Positions 51,112-57,607 of a stretch of DNA of 57,607 bases are shown one piece after another (positions within the stretch are counted from its first letter, which is position 1; every line of letters starts with the position of its first letter). Origin of the DNA: Desulfuromonadales bacterium (lineage in GTDB: Bacteria; Desulfobacterota; Desulfuromonadia; Desulfuromonadales; BM103). The position numbers and the translations under genes were made by a program. The stretch is from the NCBI GenBank assembly GCA_027065695.1, contig JAMONP010000004.1, positions 1-57,607 of the forward strand, read 5' to 3'. The notes under the pieces were generated by a model that was given only the letters and a program-made list of their open reading frames with translations, made no database searches and had not been told where the DNA came from.

Positions 51112-51816
51112 CTATGGACAAGTCGCACCCCGCACGATAACCCGTTGCGCATAGCGGCCAGCAAGCTCAGCAAAAGACTGCACCTGTTCTGAGGAATAAG
51201 GGATGATTTCTTTTGCTTCCACACAAAGAGCATGCTCAGGATGGTACTGCTGTAAAACCCAGAGCGGCGTACCATTAATCAGCTCTCCCAATTTGACAAT
51301 CACCTTCTCATCAACCCAACCGGGAACACAGGTCGTGCGGTACTCCAACTCGACAGACGCATCAGCACAGAGGCGCAGTGTCTCAACCAGCTTATCAGCG
51401 GGGACCTCACCCGAATGCAGCTCTGAGTAGCGTTCAGGTGTGGTTTTCAGGTCGATGGCCAGATAATCGACCAACTGTTTGGCAATCAATTCGGCGATGA
51501 GTTGCGGAGCCAGACCATTGGTGTCGAGTTTGACCTCCAGGCCCAGCGATTTGATTTCTTCGAGAAAGGGTAGCAAGCCACTGTTAATCGTCGGCTCACC
51601 GCCTGAGATAACAACTCCATCGATAAAAGCTTTGCGGCCAGCCAGATCGGCCAACAGGTCGGCAGGGTCCAGATCTGGACAGGCTGCTGGATCAAGCACC
51701 AAGGCAGGATTATGACAAAAAGGGCAGGTCAAATTACACCCGCCCCAGAACACCAGAGAAGCTATCCGCCCTGGGAAATCGAGCAAACTCGTCCCTTGGA
51801 AACCTTTGATACCCAT
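51112..51816 (-). CDS. nrdG: Anaerobic ribonucleotide reductase activating enzyme (radical SAM)
   Basis: 234 residues. The radical SAM cluster is C-N-L-T-C-P-F-C (CX3CX2C) at about residues 28-35, followed by VVISGGEPTI (SAM-binding GGE) and LDTNG. It resembles the NrdG2/TIGR02495 group. The enzyme makes the glycyl radical on class III ribonucleotide reductase using SAM. It is third in nrdD - glycyl-radical tail - nrdG on the minus strand, separated by about 60 bp from the tail gene. Confidence 0.93.
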   Translation of the reverse strand: MGIKGFQGTSLLDFPGRIASLVFWGGCNLTCPFCHNPALVLDPAACPDLDPADLLADLAGRKAFIDGVVISGGEPTINSGLLPFLEEIKSLGLEVKLDTNGLAPQLIAELIAKQLVDYLAIDLKTTPERYSELHSGEVPADKLVETLRLCADASVELEYRTTCVPGWVDEKVIVKLGELINGTPLWVLQQYHPEHALCVEAKEIIPYSSEQVQSFAELAGRYAQRVIVRGATCP

Positions 51817-51878
51817 TATGCTGTTACTCTCGTTAGAGGGACAGCCCCCATGCGGGGCCAGACTCCAGCCTCCAGCTC

Positions 51879-52019
51879 TTACCCTCTACCTTCTTCGACA
51901 ACATACTCCTGGCGATCCCTAAACTCTGCCTTTTTACCTTTGTTCCACTGCTGAACCGGGCGGAAAAAACCACAAACACGAGAGTAGACTTCTGTTTTAG
52001 CGCTGCATTTGGTTGACAT
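51879..52019 (-). CDS. Separate glycyl-radical tail of class III ribonucleotide reductase
   Basis: 46 residues whose sequence is the C-terminus expected of NrdD: CSAKTEVYSRVCGFFRP, with the radical glycine at Gly17 in RVCGFF, then QWNKGKKAEFRDR. The gene has its own AAGGAG six bases before the ATG and starts 19 bp after the NrdD stop, so it is a distinct cistron and not a sequencing frameshift. Cys5 presumably joins the zinc site begun in the large protein (CPEHG...CPHMH). It must bind NrdD and be activated by NrdG. Confidence 0.88.
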   Translation of the reverse strand: MSTKCSAKTEVYSRVCGFFRPVQQWNKGKKAEFRDRQEYVVEEGRG

Positions 52020-52038
52020 GTTTTTCTCCTTCATTTGA

Positions 52039-54027
52039 TTAAGCGGCCTGGCCTTCGTGCATGTGCGGACAGGCGAAATGCTCGCCGGAGATGTAGCCGT
52101 GCTCCGGGCAAATGGTGAATGTCGGGCTGATGGTGAAATACGGCAGGTGGAAATTCTCGGCAATCCGCCGCACCATCAGGCGGGCACTCTGCCAGTCATC
52201 AAGTCTCTCACCGAGGAAACCGTGGAACACCGTGCCACCGGTATAGAGGGTCTGCAGGGAGTCCTGATGGGTGAGTGCTTCGAAAATATCGTCCGTAGTG
52301 CCAACTGGGAGCTGGGTTGAGTTGGTGTAATAGGGTTCGGCATCACCAGCGGTGATAATATTTGCATAGCGGGTTCGGTCAGCGCGTGCCAGACGGAAGC
52401 TGGTTCCTTCTGCCGGGGTAGCTTCTAGATTGTAGAGATGACCGGTTTCTTCCTGAAAAGCTTCCAGCTGGCTACGCATAAACTGCAGGGTCCGTACGGC
52501 AATACTCTTGCCCTCTGAGCTATCGACCCCTTGACCGATCAGGTTGAGCATAGCCTCGTTCATACCGAGCAGGCCGATAGTGGAAAAGTGGTTATCCCAG
52601 TAACGACCGCTACGTTCACGGATGCCCTGCAGGTAAAAACGGCTGTATGGATACAGACCTTCCTCGGTCAGACGCTCCAGTTGTTTACGCTTGATTTCAA
52701 AGGATTCGTAAGCCATACGCATTAACTCTGCGATCCTGGCAAAGAAACCAGCGATATCCTTGGCCTGGTATGCTGCTCTGGGCAAGTTGAGCGTGACCAC
52801 ACCGATCGAACCGGTCAAGGGATTGGAGCCGAACAGTCCACCGCCACGGCGACGCAGTTCACGGTTGTCGAGGCGTAGTCGGCAGCACATGGAACGGGCA
52901 TCTTCCGGATCCATATCAGAGTTAATGAAGTTGCTGAAATAGGGGATACCGTACTTAGCGGTCATCTCCCATATCGGCTGGAAGCGCGGGCTGTCCCAAT
53001 CAAGCTCTTTGGTGATATTGACAGTCGGGATCGGGAAGGAAAAGATCCGGCCGGAAGCGTCGCCAGCCATCATTACTTCACAGAACGCCCGGTTGAAGAG
53101 ATCCATCTCCTCCTGAAATTCACCGTAAGTAGCATCCATCAGCTTGCCACCGATGATGATCGCCTCCTTGCCGATGTCGCGTGGCGGGGAGAGGTCAAGG
53201 GTAATATTGGTGAATGGTGTCTGAAAACCGACCCGGGTCGGCACATTCATATTGAAGATGAATTCCTGCATCGATTGGCGTACTTCGCGATAAGTGAGCC
53301 CGTCGTAGCGAATAAAGGGAGCAAGTAGAGTGTCAAAATTGGAGAAGGCCTGGGCACCAGCAGCTTCACCCTGCAAGGTATAGAAGAAGTTGACAACCTG
53401 GCCGAGAGCCGTGCGGAAATGCTTGGGTGGTGCGCTCTGGATCTTGCCGTAGGCGCCACTGAAGCCTTTGATGAGCAGATCCTTGAGGTCCCAACCACAG
53501 CAATAAACCGAGAGCATACCGAGATCGTGGATATGGAAATCACCTTCACGATGAGCATCAGCGACATAGCGCGGATAGATCTTGTTCAGCCAATAGTTGC
53601 TGGTAATGTTGGCCGCGATATGATTATTGAGCCCCTGCAGGGAATAACCCATGTTGGCGTTCTCATTGACCCGCCAGTCCTCCTGGGTGAGATAGGAATC
53701 CATCGATTCGATCGACTCCTTGATGAACGCCTTGGTTTCACGCAGTGAGGCATGCTGTTGACGATAGAGGATAAAAGCCTTGGCAGTTTTGGCGTGGCCG
53801 TTTTCAATGAGAATTTTTTCTACCAGATCCTGGACATTCTCAACCGTCGGAATACGCCCGTCCTTGTAGATAACATCCAGGATACCGACAACCTGACGAC
53901 CGATTCCGGCAACCTGTGCCATGTCGGAACCACCGACAGCCTTGACCGTCTTCTGAATGGCAAAGACAATCTTTTCTTCCTCGAACGCTACAAGCCGTCC
54001 ATCCCTCTTGCGAATAAATTCCAGCAA
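52039..54027 (-). CDS. nrdD: Class III anaerobic ribonucleoside-triphosphate reductase, large part
   Basis: 662 residues from a TTG start with GGAGG five bases upstream. An N-terminal ATP-cone (residues ~1-95, IRKRDGRLVAFEEEKIVFAI) binds allosteric ATP/dATP. The catalytic ten-stranded barrel follows (NNHIAANITSNYWLNKIYPRY, DGLTYREVRQSMQEFIFNMNVPTRVGFQTPFTN, SNFINSDMDPEDARSMCCRLRLD). It ends with CPEHGYISGEHFACPHMHEGQAA instead of the glycyl-radical loop, which is encoded by the next gene. It reduces NTPs to dNTPs under anoxia. Two NrdR boxes lie upstream. Confidence 0.95.
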   Translation of the reverse strand: MLEFIRKRDGRLVAFEEEKIVFAIQKTVKAVGGSDMAQVAGIGRQVVGILDVIYKDGRIPTVENVQDLVEKILIENGHAKTAKAFILYRQQHASLRETKAFIKESIESMDSYLTQEDWRVNENANMGYSLQGLNNHIAANITSNYWLNKIYPRYVADAHREGDFHIHDLGMLSVYCCGWDLKDLLIKGFSGAYGKIQSAPPKHFRTALGQVVNFFYTLQGEAAGAQAFSNFDTLLAPFIRYDGLTYREVRQSMQEFIFNMNVPTRVGFQTPFTNITLDLSPPRDIGKEAIIIGGKLMDATYGEFQEEMDLFNRAFCEVMMAGDASGRIFSFPIPTVNITKELDWDSPRFQPIWEMTAKYGIPYFSNFINSDMDPEDARSMCCRLRLDNRELRRRGGGLFGSNPLTGSIGVVTLNLPRAAYQAKDIAGFFARIAELMRMAYESFEIKRKQLERLTEEGLYPYSRFYLQGIRERSGRYWDNHFSTIGLLGMNEAMLNLIGQGVDSSEGKSIAVRTLQFMRSQLEAFQEETGHLYNLEATPAEGTSFRLARADRTRYANIITAGDAEPYYTNSTQLPVGTTDDIFEALTHQDSLQTLYTGGTVFHGFLGERLDDWQSARLMVRRIAENFHLPYFTISPTFTICPEHGYISGEHFACPHMHEGQAA

Positions 54028-54122
54028 AACAGCCTCCCCCGGTCATGGCCGTACAGGACAGCCCCCAAAAACAAACACTTTTTGGAAATTATCACACAGC
54101 CTAAAAATGACAAAGGGAAAAA

Positions 54123-54170
54123 ACACAACATATAGACAAAAAAACCCACCCTACTCACTACATATTGTGC
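54123..54170 (-). promoter_or_regulatory. Tandem NrdR boxes upstream of nrdD
   Basis: acacaacatatagaca (54123-54138) and tcactacatattgtgc (54155-54170) each resemble the palindromic NrdR box (ACACTATATATAGTGT type). Their centres are 32 bp apart, three helical turns, the arrangement at which NrdR represses ribonucleotide reductase operons. They lie about 100-145 bp before the nrdD start. Confidence 0.75.
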
Positions 54171-54303
54171 AAAACTACGTGGACAGCCTGTGGATGAACT
54201 TATTACGGAAGCCGCTAAACAGGCAAGATTCTTGACCCACACAAAATTACCATGTAAAGATTCTTGCTATTCAGCACAATCTGAATTGCTTAAAAATAAT
54301 GGC

Positions 54304-54377
54304 TGTCATCCCCGAATGATTCTATCGGGGATCCATGCTTTAAAGTCTGGATTCCCGATTACCCCCTCGGGAATGAC
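54304..54377 (+). repeat. Dispersed double-hairpin repeat, copy 3
   Basis: 74 bp with both stems intact (ATCCCCGA...TCGGGGAT; ATTCCCGA...TCGGGAAT) and the conserved middle ctggattcccgatta. It lies 60 bp before nikR, between divergent promoters. Confidence 0.9.
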
Positions 54378-54436
54378 TGCTTTTTTATCGCACTGAAGAG
54401 CAGAGCCTCAACATTTACCCACCTTGTGAGGGAACT

Positions 54437-54859
54437 ATGGCTGAACTTGCCCGCTTCGGAATTTCCATAGATCAACAACTGTTGGACAACTTTGATCGAC
54501 TAATCACCAGCAAGAGCTATGTCAATCGCTCCGAGGCAATCCGCGATATGATTCGCAGTGCGCTGGTCGAAGATCAGGTAGACCGAACTGACACCACCCC
54601 GACCATCGGCACCGTCACACTGGTTTACAACCACCATACCCGTGACCTCTCCGACAAACTCACTGAACATCAACACGCTCATCATGATGCCATAGTTTCT
54701 GCACTACACGTCCATCTTGACGCCCATCATTGCCTGGAAGTTATCGTAGTCCGCGGCACCGCTGCGCAGGTTAAACACCTGGCTGACGGGTTGATCGGCA
54801 CCAAGGGTGTTAAACATGGCAAGTTGGTTTTGACGATGGCGGAACCGGAGATGGGGTAG
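54437..54859 (+). CDS. nikR: Nickel-responsive regulator NikR
   Basis: 140 residues. An N-terminal ribbon-helix-helix ([17 protein letters not shown]...[15 protein letters not shown]) binds DNA. The C-terminal ACT-like domain carries the high-affinity nickel ligands: His in EHQHAHHD (H78 or H80), H91 and H93 (LHVHLDAHH), and C99. Represses nickel uptake when Ni is replete; target genes are not in the window. GAGG five bases before the ATG. Confidence 0.95.
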   Translation: MAELARFGISIDQQLLDNFDRLITSKSYVNRSEAIRDMIRSALVEDQVDRTDTTPTIGTVTLVYNHHTRDLSDKLTEHQHAHHDAIVSALHVHLDAHHCLEVIVVRGTAAQVKHLADGLIGTKGVKHGKLVLTMAEPEMG

Positions 54860-54942
54860 GGGTTAGCTGAGGGTTGTGGGTTCTGTATGCACCGAAAGGA
54901 TCAGTAGGGGCGAAGCAGGTGGAACGTTTACTTTGCCCCCAT

Positions 54943-55563
54943 TTATCCAGCAGCATCCAATGCAACTAATTTACCATCCCATGCCGTTGCCTGAAAACGC
55001 GCCTTCAGCTTTTTCAGCCTCACATCACGTTCAAATGGCACCAAGGCACTATCCAGAGTCTCTACAGCATAACCACGAGCCGATTTTTTACTGACACACC
55101 AGAGACGAAAACCACTGCCGTCATCGTTCAGCCAGAGATAGACCTGATAGCCTTCCGGGGTAATCCCTTCCAGGTAATCTGAATCAAAGAAATATTCACT
55201 TTGGTCAAGAACTGTAAGAGAACGCGGGTATTCAGCATAAATAGCATGGTAACCGCGGAAAACTTGCTGATAGCTTTCGAGAACTTTGCTAATCGTTTCA
55301 CGCTCTCCAAGGTCACGCTGCCTCTGCATGCGATCAAGCTGTTTGCCAGCAGTTGCGCCGGACTGAGTCCCTGGGTATCTGGCAACCAGATCAGTCAAAA
55401 GCTGTTCGGCCTGTAATTCTTTGCCCTGCTGTATCAGGCCTTCAGCCTGACTGAGCAACTTTTTACTATTGGCCTCATCAGAATCTCCACAACCGCCCAG
55501 CGCCAATGCAAACACGACCAGCAAAACAACTATAGACAGATAAACATGTCTCAGCACAATCAT
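54943..55563 (-). CDS. TPR-like lipoprotein with pseudopilin-type C-terminus
   Basis: 206 residues. A lipobox (LALGGC) ends the signal. A helical repeat follows (SQAEGLIQQGKELQAEQLLTDLVARYPGTQSG). From about residue 95 it reads FRGYHAIYAEYPRSLTVL...YFFDSDYLEGITPEGYQVYLWLND...FRLWCVSKK, which resembles the soluble domain of GspG-like pseudopilins without the pilin helix. Probably an envelope lipoprotein tied to pilus or secretion assembly. No partner is adjacent. Confidence 0.65.
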   Translation of the reverse strand: MIVLRHVYLSIVVLLVVFALALGGCGDSDEANSKKLLSQAEGLIQQGKELQAEQLLTDLVARYPGTQSGATAGKQLDRMQRQRDLGERETISKVLESYQQVFRGYHAIYAEYPRSLTVLDQSEYFFDSDYLEGITPEGYQVYLWLNDDGSGFRLWCVSKKSARGYAVETLDSALVPFERDVRLKKLKARFQATAWDGKLVALDAAG

Positions 55564-55603
55564 CCTCCCACAAGTTTATTTTTTGAGACTATTTGAAAAG
55601 TTT

Positions 55604-56815
55604 TCAAACCTTAACCGCCGCAAGAATAAAAACCGGGTTAAAAGCCTCAAACATCTTGTAATCGGTCAACGGCCTGGTACGCGAAATATTGACTGTGGTT
55701 ACTTCCAACTCGTAGCCAGCATTCTCGAAAAACTCGGTGGCAGCCGTGAGAGTATCAAGGGTGACGGCATTAAGCACCACCCGTCCACCGGTCGACAAAC
55801 GAGCGTCAGCCGCTTCAAGAATCTGCCAGAGATGGCCACCGGAGCCACCAATGAAGACACGATCGGGGTCTGGCAGGTCATCAAGACAAGCCGGAGCATC
55901 TTCTGCGACCAGGGTGATGTTGCGGGAATGGAATTTTTGCGTGTTTTCCTTCAAGTACACCAGACACTGGGGATTTCGTTCCACCGCAAAAACCCGCCCG
56001 TTGGGCATGAGATGATCGGCCTCAATACTGACCGATCCGGAACCGGCACCAATGTCCCAGAGAGTCATATCCTGGCGGAGGCGCAGTTTCGCCAAACTCA
56101 CAGCCCGCACCTCTTCTCGGGTAATCAATTTTTTGACTGTAGCGAGTTCCTCGTCCGGAATTCCCATGCAGGGCCCGGCACCATCGCCACCGGCATCATA
56201 CTCCTTAATCAGAATCAGAACATTCAAAGGTGCCGCCGGGATATCAAGCAAGCCCTTGAGATCAGTATGGGTAATCGCCTCTTCAGCAGTCCCCAGGTTT
56301 TCACAGAGGTAAGCGGTGTAGCCATCTCGCCCCCGTACGATCAGTTCATTGGCAATCGCCTGAGGTGTATTCACCTCATCAGTAAGGATTGCAATTTTGT
56401 CGTGAGCCACAACCTGGTCCACAGCACCTTTCATGCCACGGCCTTGGGCCGACACGAAAACTGCGTCATCCCAGGGTTCACGGATCTTGGCAAAGGCATA
56501 TTGGACCGAGCTGACATTCGGCACAAACTCAAGCTCGGCTTGCGGCAGATTGCGCAACAGGTAACGACCGATGCCAAAGAAGAGTGGGTCACCGGACGCC
56601 AGGACCACTGCCGAGCCCTCACCTTTTGCCAGACACTCGACCACCGGTGCAAGGTTGGCCCCTGTCGTCAGGGTCTCCCCGGAAAAATCAGGAAAGAGCG
56701 CAAGCTGACGGGCACCTCCAATCAACATATCCGCTTGGTCCACCAGCTCCAGAGCCCTGCGGCTAAAACCTTCTTGTCCTTCGATTCCAGCACCGATGAT
56801 ATAGATCGTCTTCAT
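55604..56815 (-). CDS. cbiET: Precorrin-6Y/cobalt-precorrin C5,15-methyltransferase-decarboxylase, CbiE-CbiT fusion
   Basis: 403 residues. The N-terminal CbiE tetrapyrrole methylase (~1-205) begins IYIIGAGIEGQEGFSRRAL and has VVLASGDPLFFGIGRYL. The C-terminal CbiT SAM methyltransferase (~215-400) has GIPDEELATVKKLITREEVRAVSLAKL and the Gly-rich SAM loop WDIGAGSGSVSIE. Together they methylate C5 and C15 and decarboxylate the C12 acetate in cobalamin synthesis. Other cob/cbi genes probably lie elsewhere. B12 is used in this window by MetH. Confidence 0.93.
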   Translation of the reverse strand: MKTIYIIGAGIEGQEGFSRRALELVDQADMLIGGARQLALFPDFSGETLTTGANLAPVVECLAKGEGSAVVLASGDPLFFGIGRYLLRNLPQAELEFVPNVSSVQYAFAKIREPWDDAVFVSAQGRGMKGAVDQVVAHDKIAILTDEVNTPQAIANELIVRGRDGYTAYLCENLGTAEEAITHTDLKGLLDIPAAPLNVLILIKEYDAGGDGAGPCMGIPDEELATVKKLITREEVRAVSLAKLRLRQDMTLWDIGAGSGSVSIEADHLMPNGRVFAVERNPQCLVYLKENTQKFHSRNITLVAEDAPACLDDLPDPDRVFIGGSGGHLWQILEAADARLSTGGRVVLNAVTLDTLTAATEFFENAGYELEVTTVNISRTRPLTDYKMFEAFNPVFILAAVKV

Positions 56816-57086
56816 CTGCTGATATCCTCCTTCTTACTTTTCGCATTGTCAAAATTGTCAAACAAGCTTGTAACGTTGCTCTTTATGACCTTCAACCTGG
56901 CCGTGCTGAGCCAGGTAAATCCATGTTCGTTGCATCATCGCCCTACTTACTGATTTTTATACAAATTTCCCAACAGGTCATTATATAATAGCACCGTCGA
57001 TAAGATCGAGTGAACATTTCTAAGTCCAATTCGTACAGTTTGATATACTAACTGTGCAGAGCATGTCCATCTTCGGGTAAAATGCC

Positions 57087-57467
57087 ATGAAAAAGATCCT
57101 TTTCATTGATGACGACCACCTTTTCCTAGAATTTCTCACCGACTATGTACGTGAGCGTTATCCCCATTTAGAAATCCTTGCCTACGACAACTCATTACAG
57201 GGTCTGGCCCAGATAAATACCGATATCGACCTCTTGCTGCTCGACCTGGAGATGCCAGGTCTCGACGGCAGCAAACTACTAGCTTATGCCACAGAAAAAG
57301 GCGTGGACAAAAGCCGCATCATCATCCTCTCGGGTCGAGAGGCCGACTACCTGCACAAATGCTTCACTATGGGCCAATGCCTGGCAGTACTGAATAAAAA
57401 TGAGGCGAGACAGAAGGTGGTATTAGATATGGTTTTTGATGCTCTGGAGAAAAAAGCAAGAGAGTGA
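57087..57467 (+). CDS. Stand-alone response regulator receiver domain
   Basis: 126 residues, only a CheY-like receiver: DDDH near the N-terminus, phosphoacceptor Asp in LLLLDLEMPGLDG and Ser in IILSG. The usual conserved Lys near the end is part of LNKNEARQK. There is no output domain or neighbouring kinase, so it likely relays phosphate to or competes for a kinase elsewhere. A terminator follows. Confidence 0.88.
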   Translation: MKKILFIDDDHLFLEFLTDYVRERYPHLEILAYDNSLQGLAQINTDIDLLLLDLEMPGLDGSKLLAYATEKGVDKSRIIILSGREADYLHKCFTMGQCLAVLNKNEARQKVVLDMVFDALEKKARE

Positions 57468-57484
57468 ATATCTTGCTACCCTGA

Positions 57485-57519
57485 ACAAAAAAGGTAGCCA
57501 ACGGGCTACCTTTTTTGTT
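57485..57519. terminator. Bidirectional terminator
   Basis: aaaaaaggtagcc-aacg-ggctaccttttttg is a symmetric stem with A and T tracts on both sides, between convergent genes. Confidence 0.92.
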
Positions 57520-57526
57520 CATTCGC

Positions 57527-57607
57527 TTAGAGAGAGCAACTCATGTCCTCGCCACAGCACATCGGCGACTTTATTTTGCCGTGTCCATTCGGGCATTTCG
57601 AAACTTG
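57527..57607 (-). CDS. Possible 3' end of a zinc-ribbon-like protein, partial
   Basis: On the minus strand an open frame enters from the window edge and stops at 57527. It reads CPNGHGKIKSPMCCGEDM then SCSL, a CxxGH...CCGxxM pattern like desulforedoxin/zinc-ribbon tails. It ends just beyond the bidirectional terminator, consistent with a convergent gene. Only 26 codons are visible. A second minus frame ending at 57519 (PEWTRQNKVADVLWRGHELL) is also open, so the frame choice is uncertain. Confidence 0.35.
   Translation of the reverse strand, partial: QVSKCPNGHGKIKSPMCCGEDMSCSL

Noticed and set aside
56816-57086. Cobalamin riboswitch upstream of cbiET
   Set aside because: The gap is short and lacks the conserved B12 box; only a weak cctggc...gccagg dyad is present.

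Overview
The window looks like chromosomal DNA of a Desulfuromonadales-type bacterium (Geobacter/Desulfuromonas/Geopsychrobacter relatives). This rests on the gene set rather than a database search: a two-subunit Na+/acetate-type symporter with its CBS/nucleotidyltransferase partner, a PpcA-like triheme cytochrome c7, desulfoferrodoxin, very large CxxCH/CxxxxCH multiheme cytochromes, a c-type-heme sensor kinase with a sigma-54 response regulator, class III ribonucleotide reductase and anaerobic cobalamin (CbiET) enzymes. Coding density is normal. No rRNA, tRNA, CRISPR array or intact transposase is visible.

Layout. 1-8.5 kb: the 3'-truncated end of an AAEK-repeat envelope protein, glyoxalase, the symporter pair diverging from a DUF294/CBS regulator, a small lipoprotein, PpcA-like cytochrome, superoxide reductase and two FKBP prolyl isomerases. 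8.5-13.7 kb: an MFS exporter, exported beta-sandwich proteins and a secreted FG-GAP/VCBS protein followed by an 18-codon peptide gene. 14-16.7 kb: a beta-CASP metallo-hydrolase and a tandem copy lacking its catalytic N-terminal half. 16.9-21 kb: a tightly coupled SGNH hydrolase-TPR / small membrane protein / carbamoyltransferase / DUF5989 operon. 21-23.3 kb: a lipoprotein pair (FGE-like and TPR).

23.4-45 kb is the centrepiece. A heme-c sensor kinase and an NtrC-type regulator lie upstream of a candidate sigma-54 promoter. That promoter would drive an NHL/PEGA/FG-GAP protein, a tetraheme cytochrome and a 2317-residue cytochrome in which I count 58 heme motifs, mostly as a strict CX4CH-CX2CH-CX2CH repeat. 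A second 2205-residue protein follows, with an adhesin-like half and about 21 heme motifs, and then a second copy of the 18-residue peptide. The likely logic is redox sensing outside the inner membrane leading to sigma-54-dependent synthesis of an extracellular electron-transfer apparatus.

45-57.6 kb is housekeeping: a short cobalamin-dependent MetH, GerMN protein, MurI, small membrane and diheme proteins, a tiny membrane-protein gene behind a perfect sigma-54 promoter, NrdG, a class III NrdD whose glycyl-radical tail is a separate 46-residue gene, paired NrdR boxes, NikR, CbiET and a lone receiver domain.

The best candidate for something undescribed is the pair of 18-residue peptides (consensus MKKYxKPxVVGSSNVHPC). 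Each has a strong ribosome-binding site, sits last in a transcription unit behind a large exported protein, and is conserved almost only at the amino-acid level. The YxxPxV motif resembles RiPP leader motifs recognised by PqqD-like domains. Two dispersed, structured non-coding repeat families were also found: a 156-bp element with terminal inverted repeats (2 copies) and a ~75-bp double-hairpin element (3 copies).
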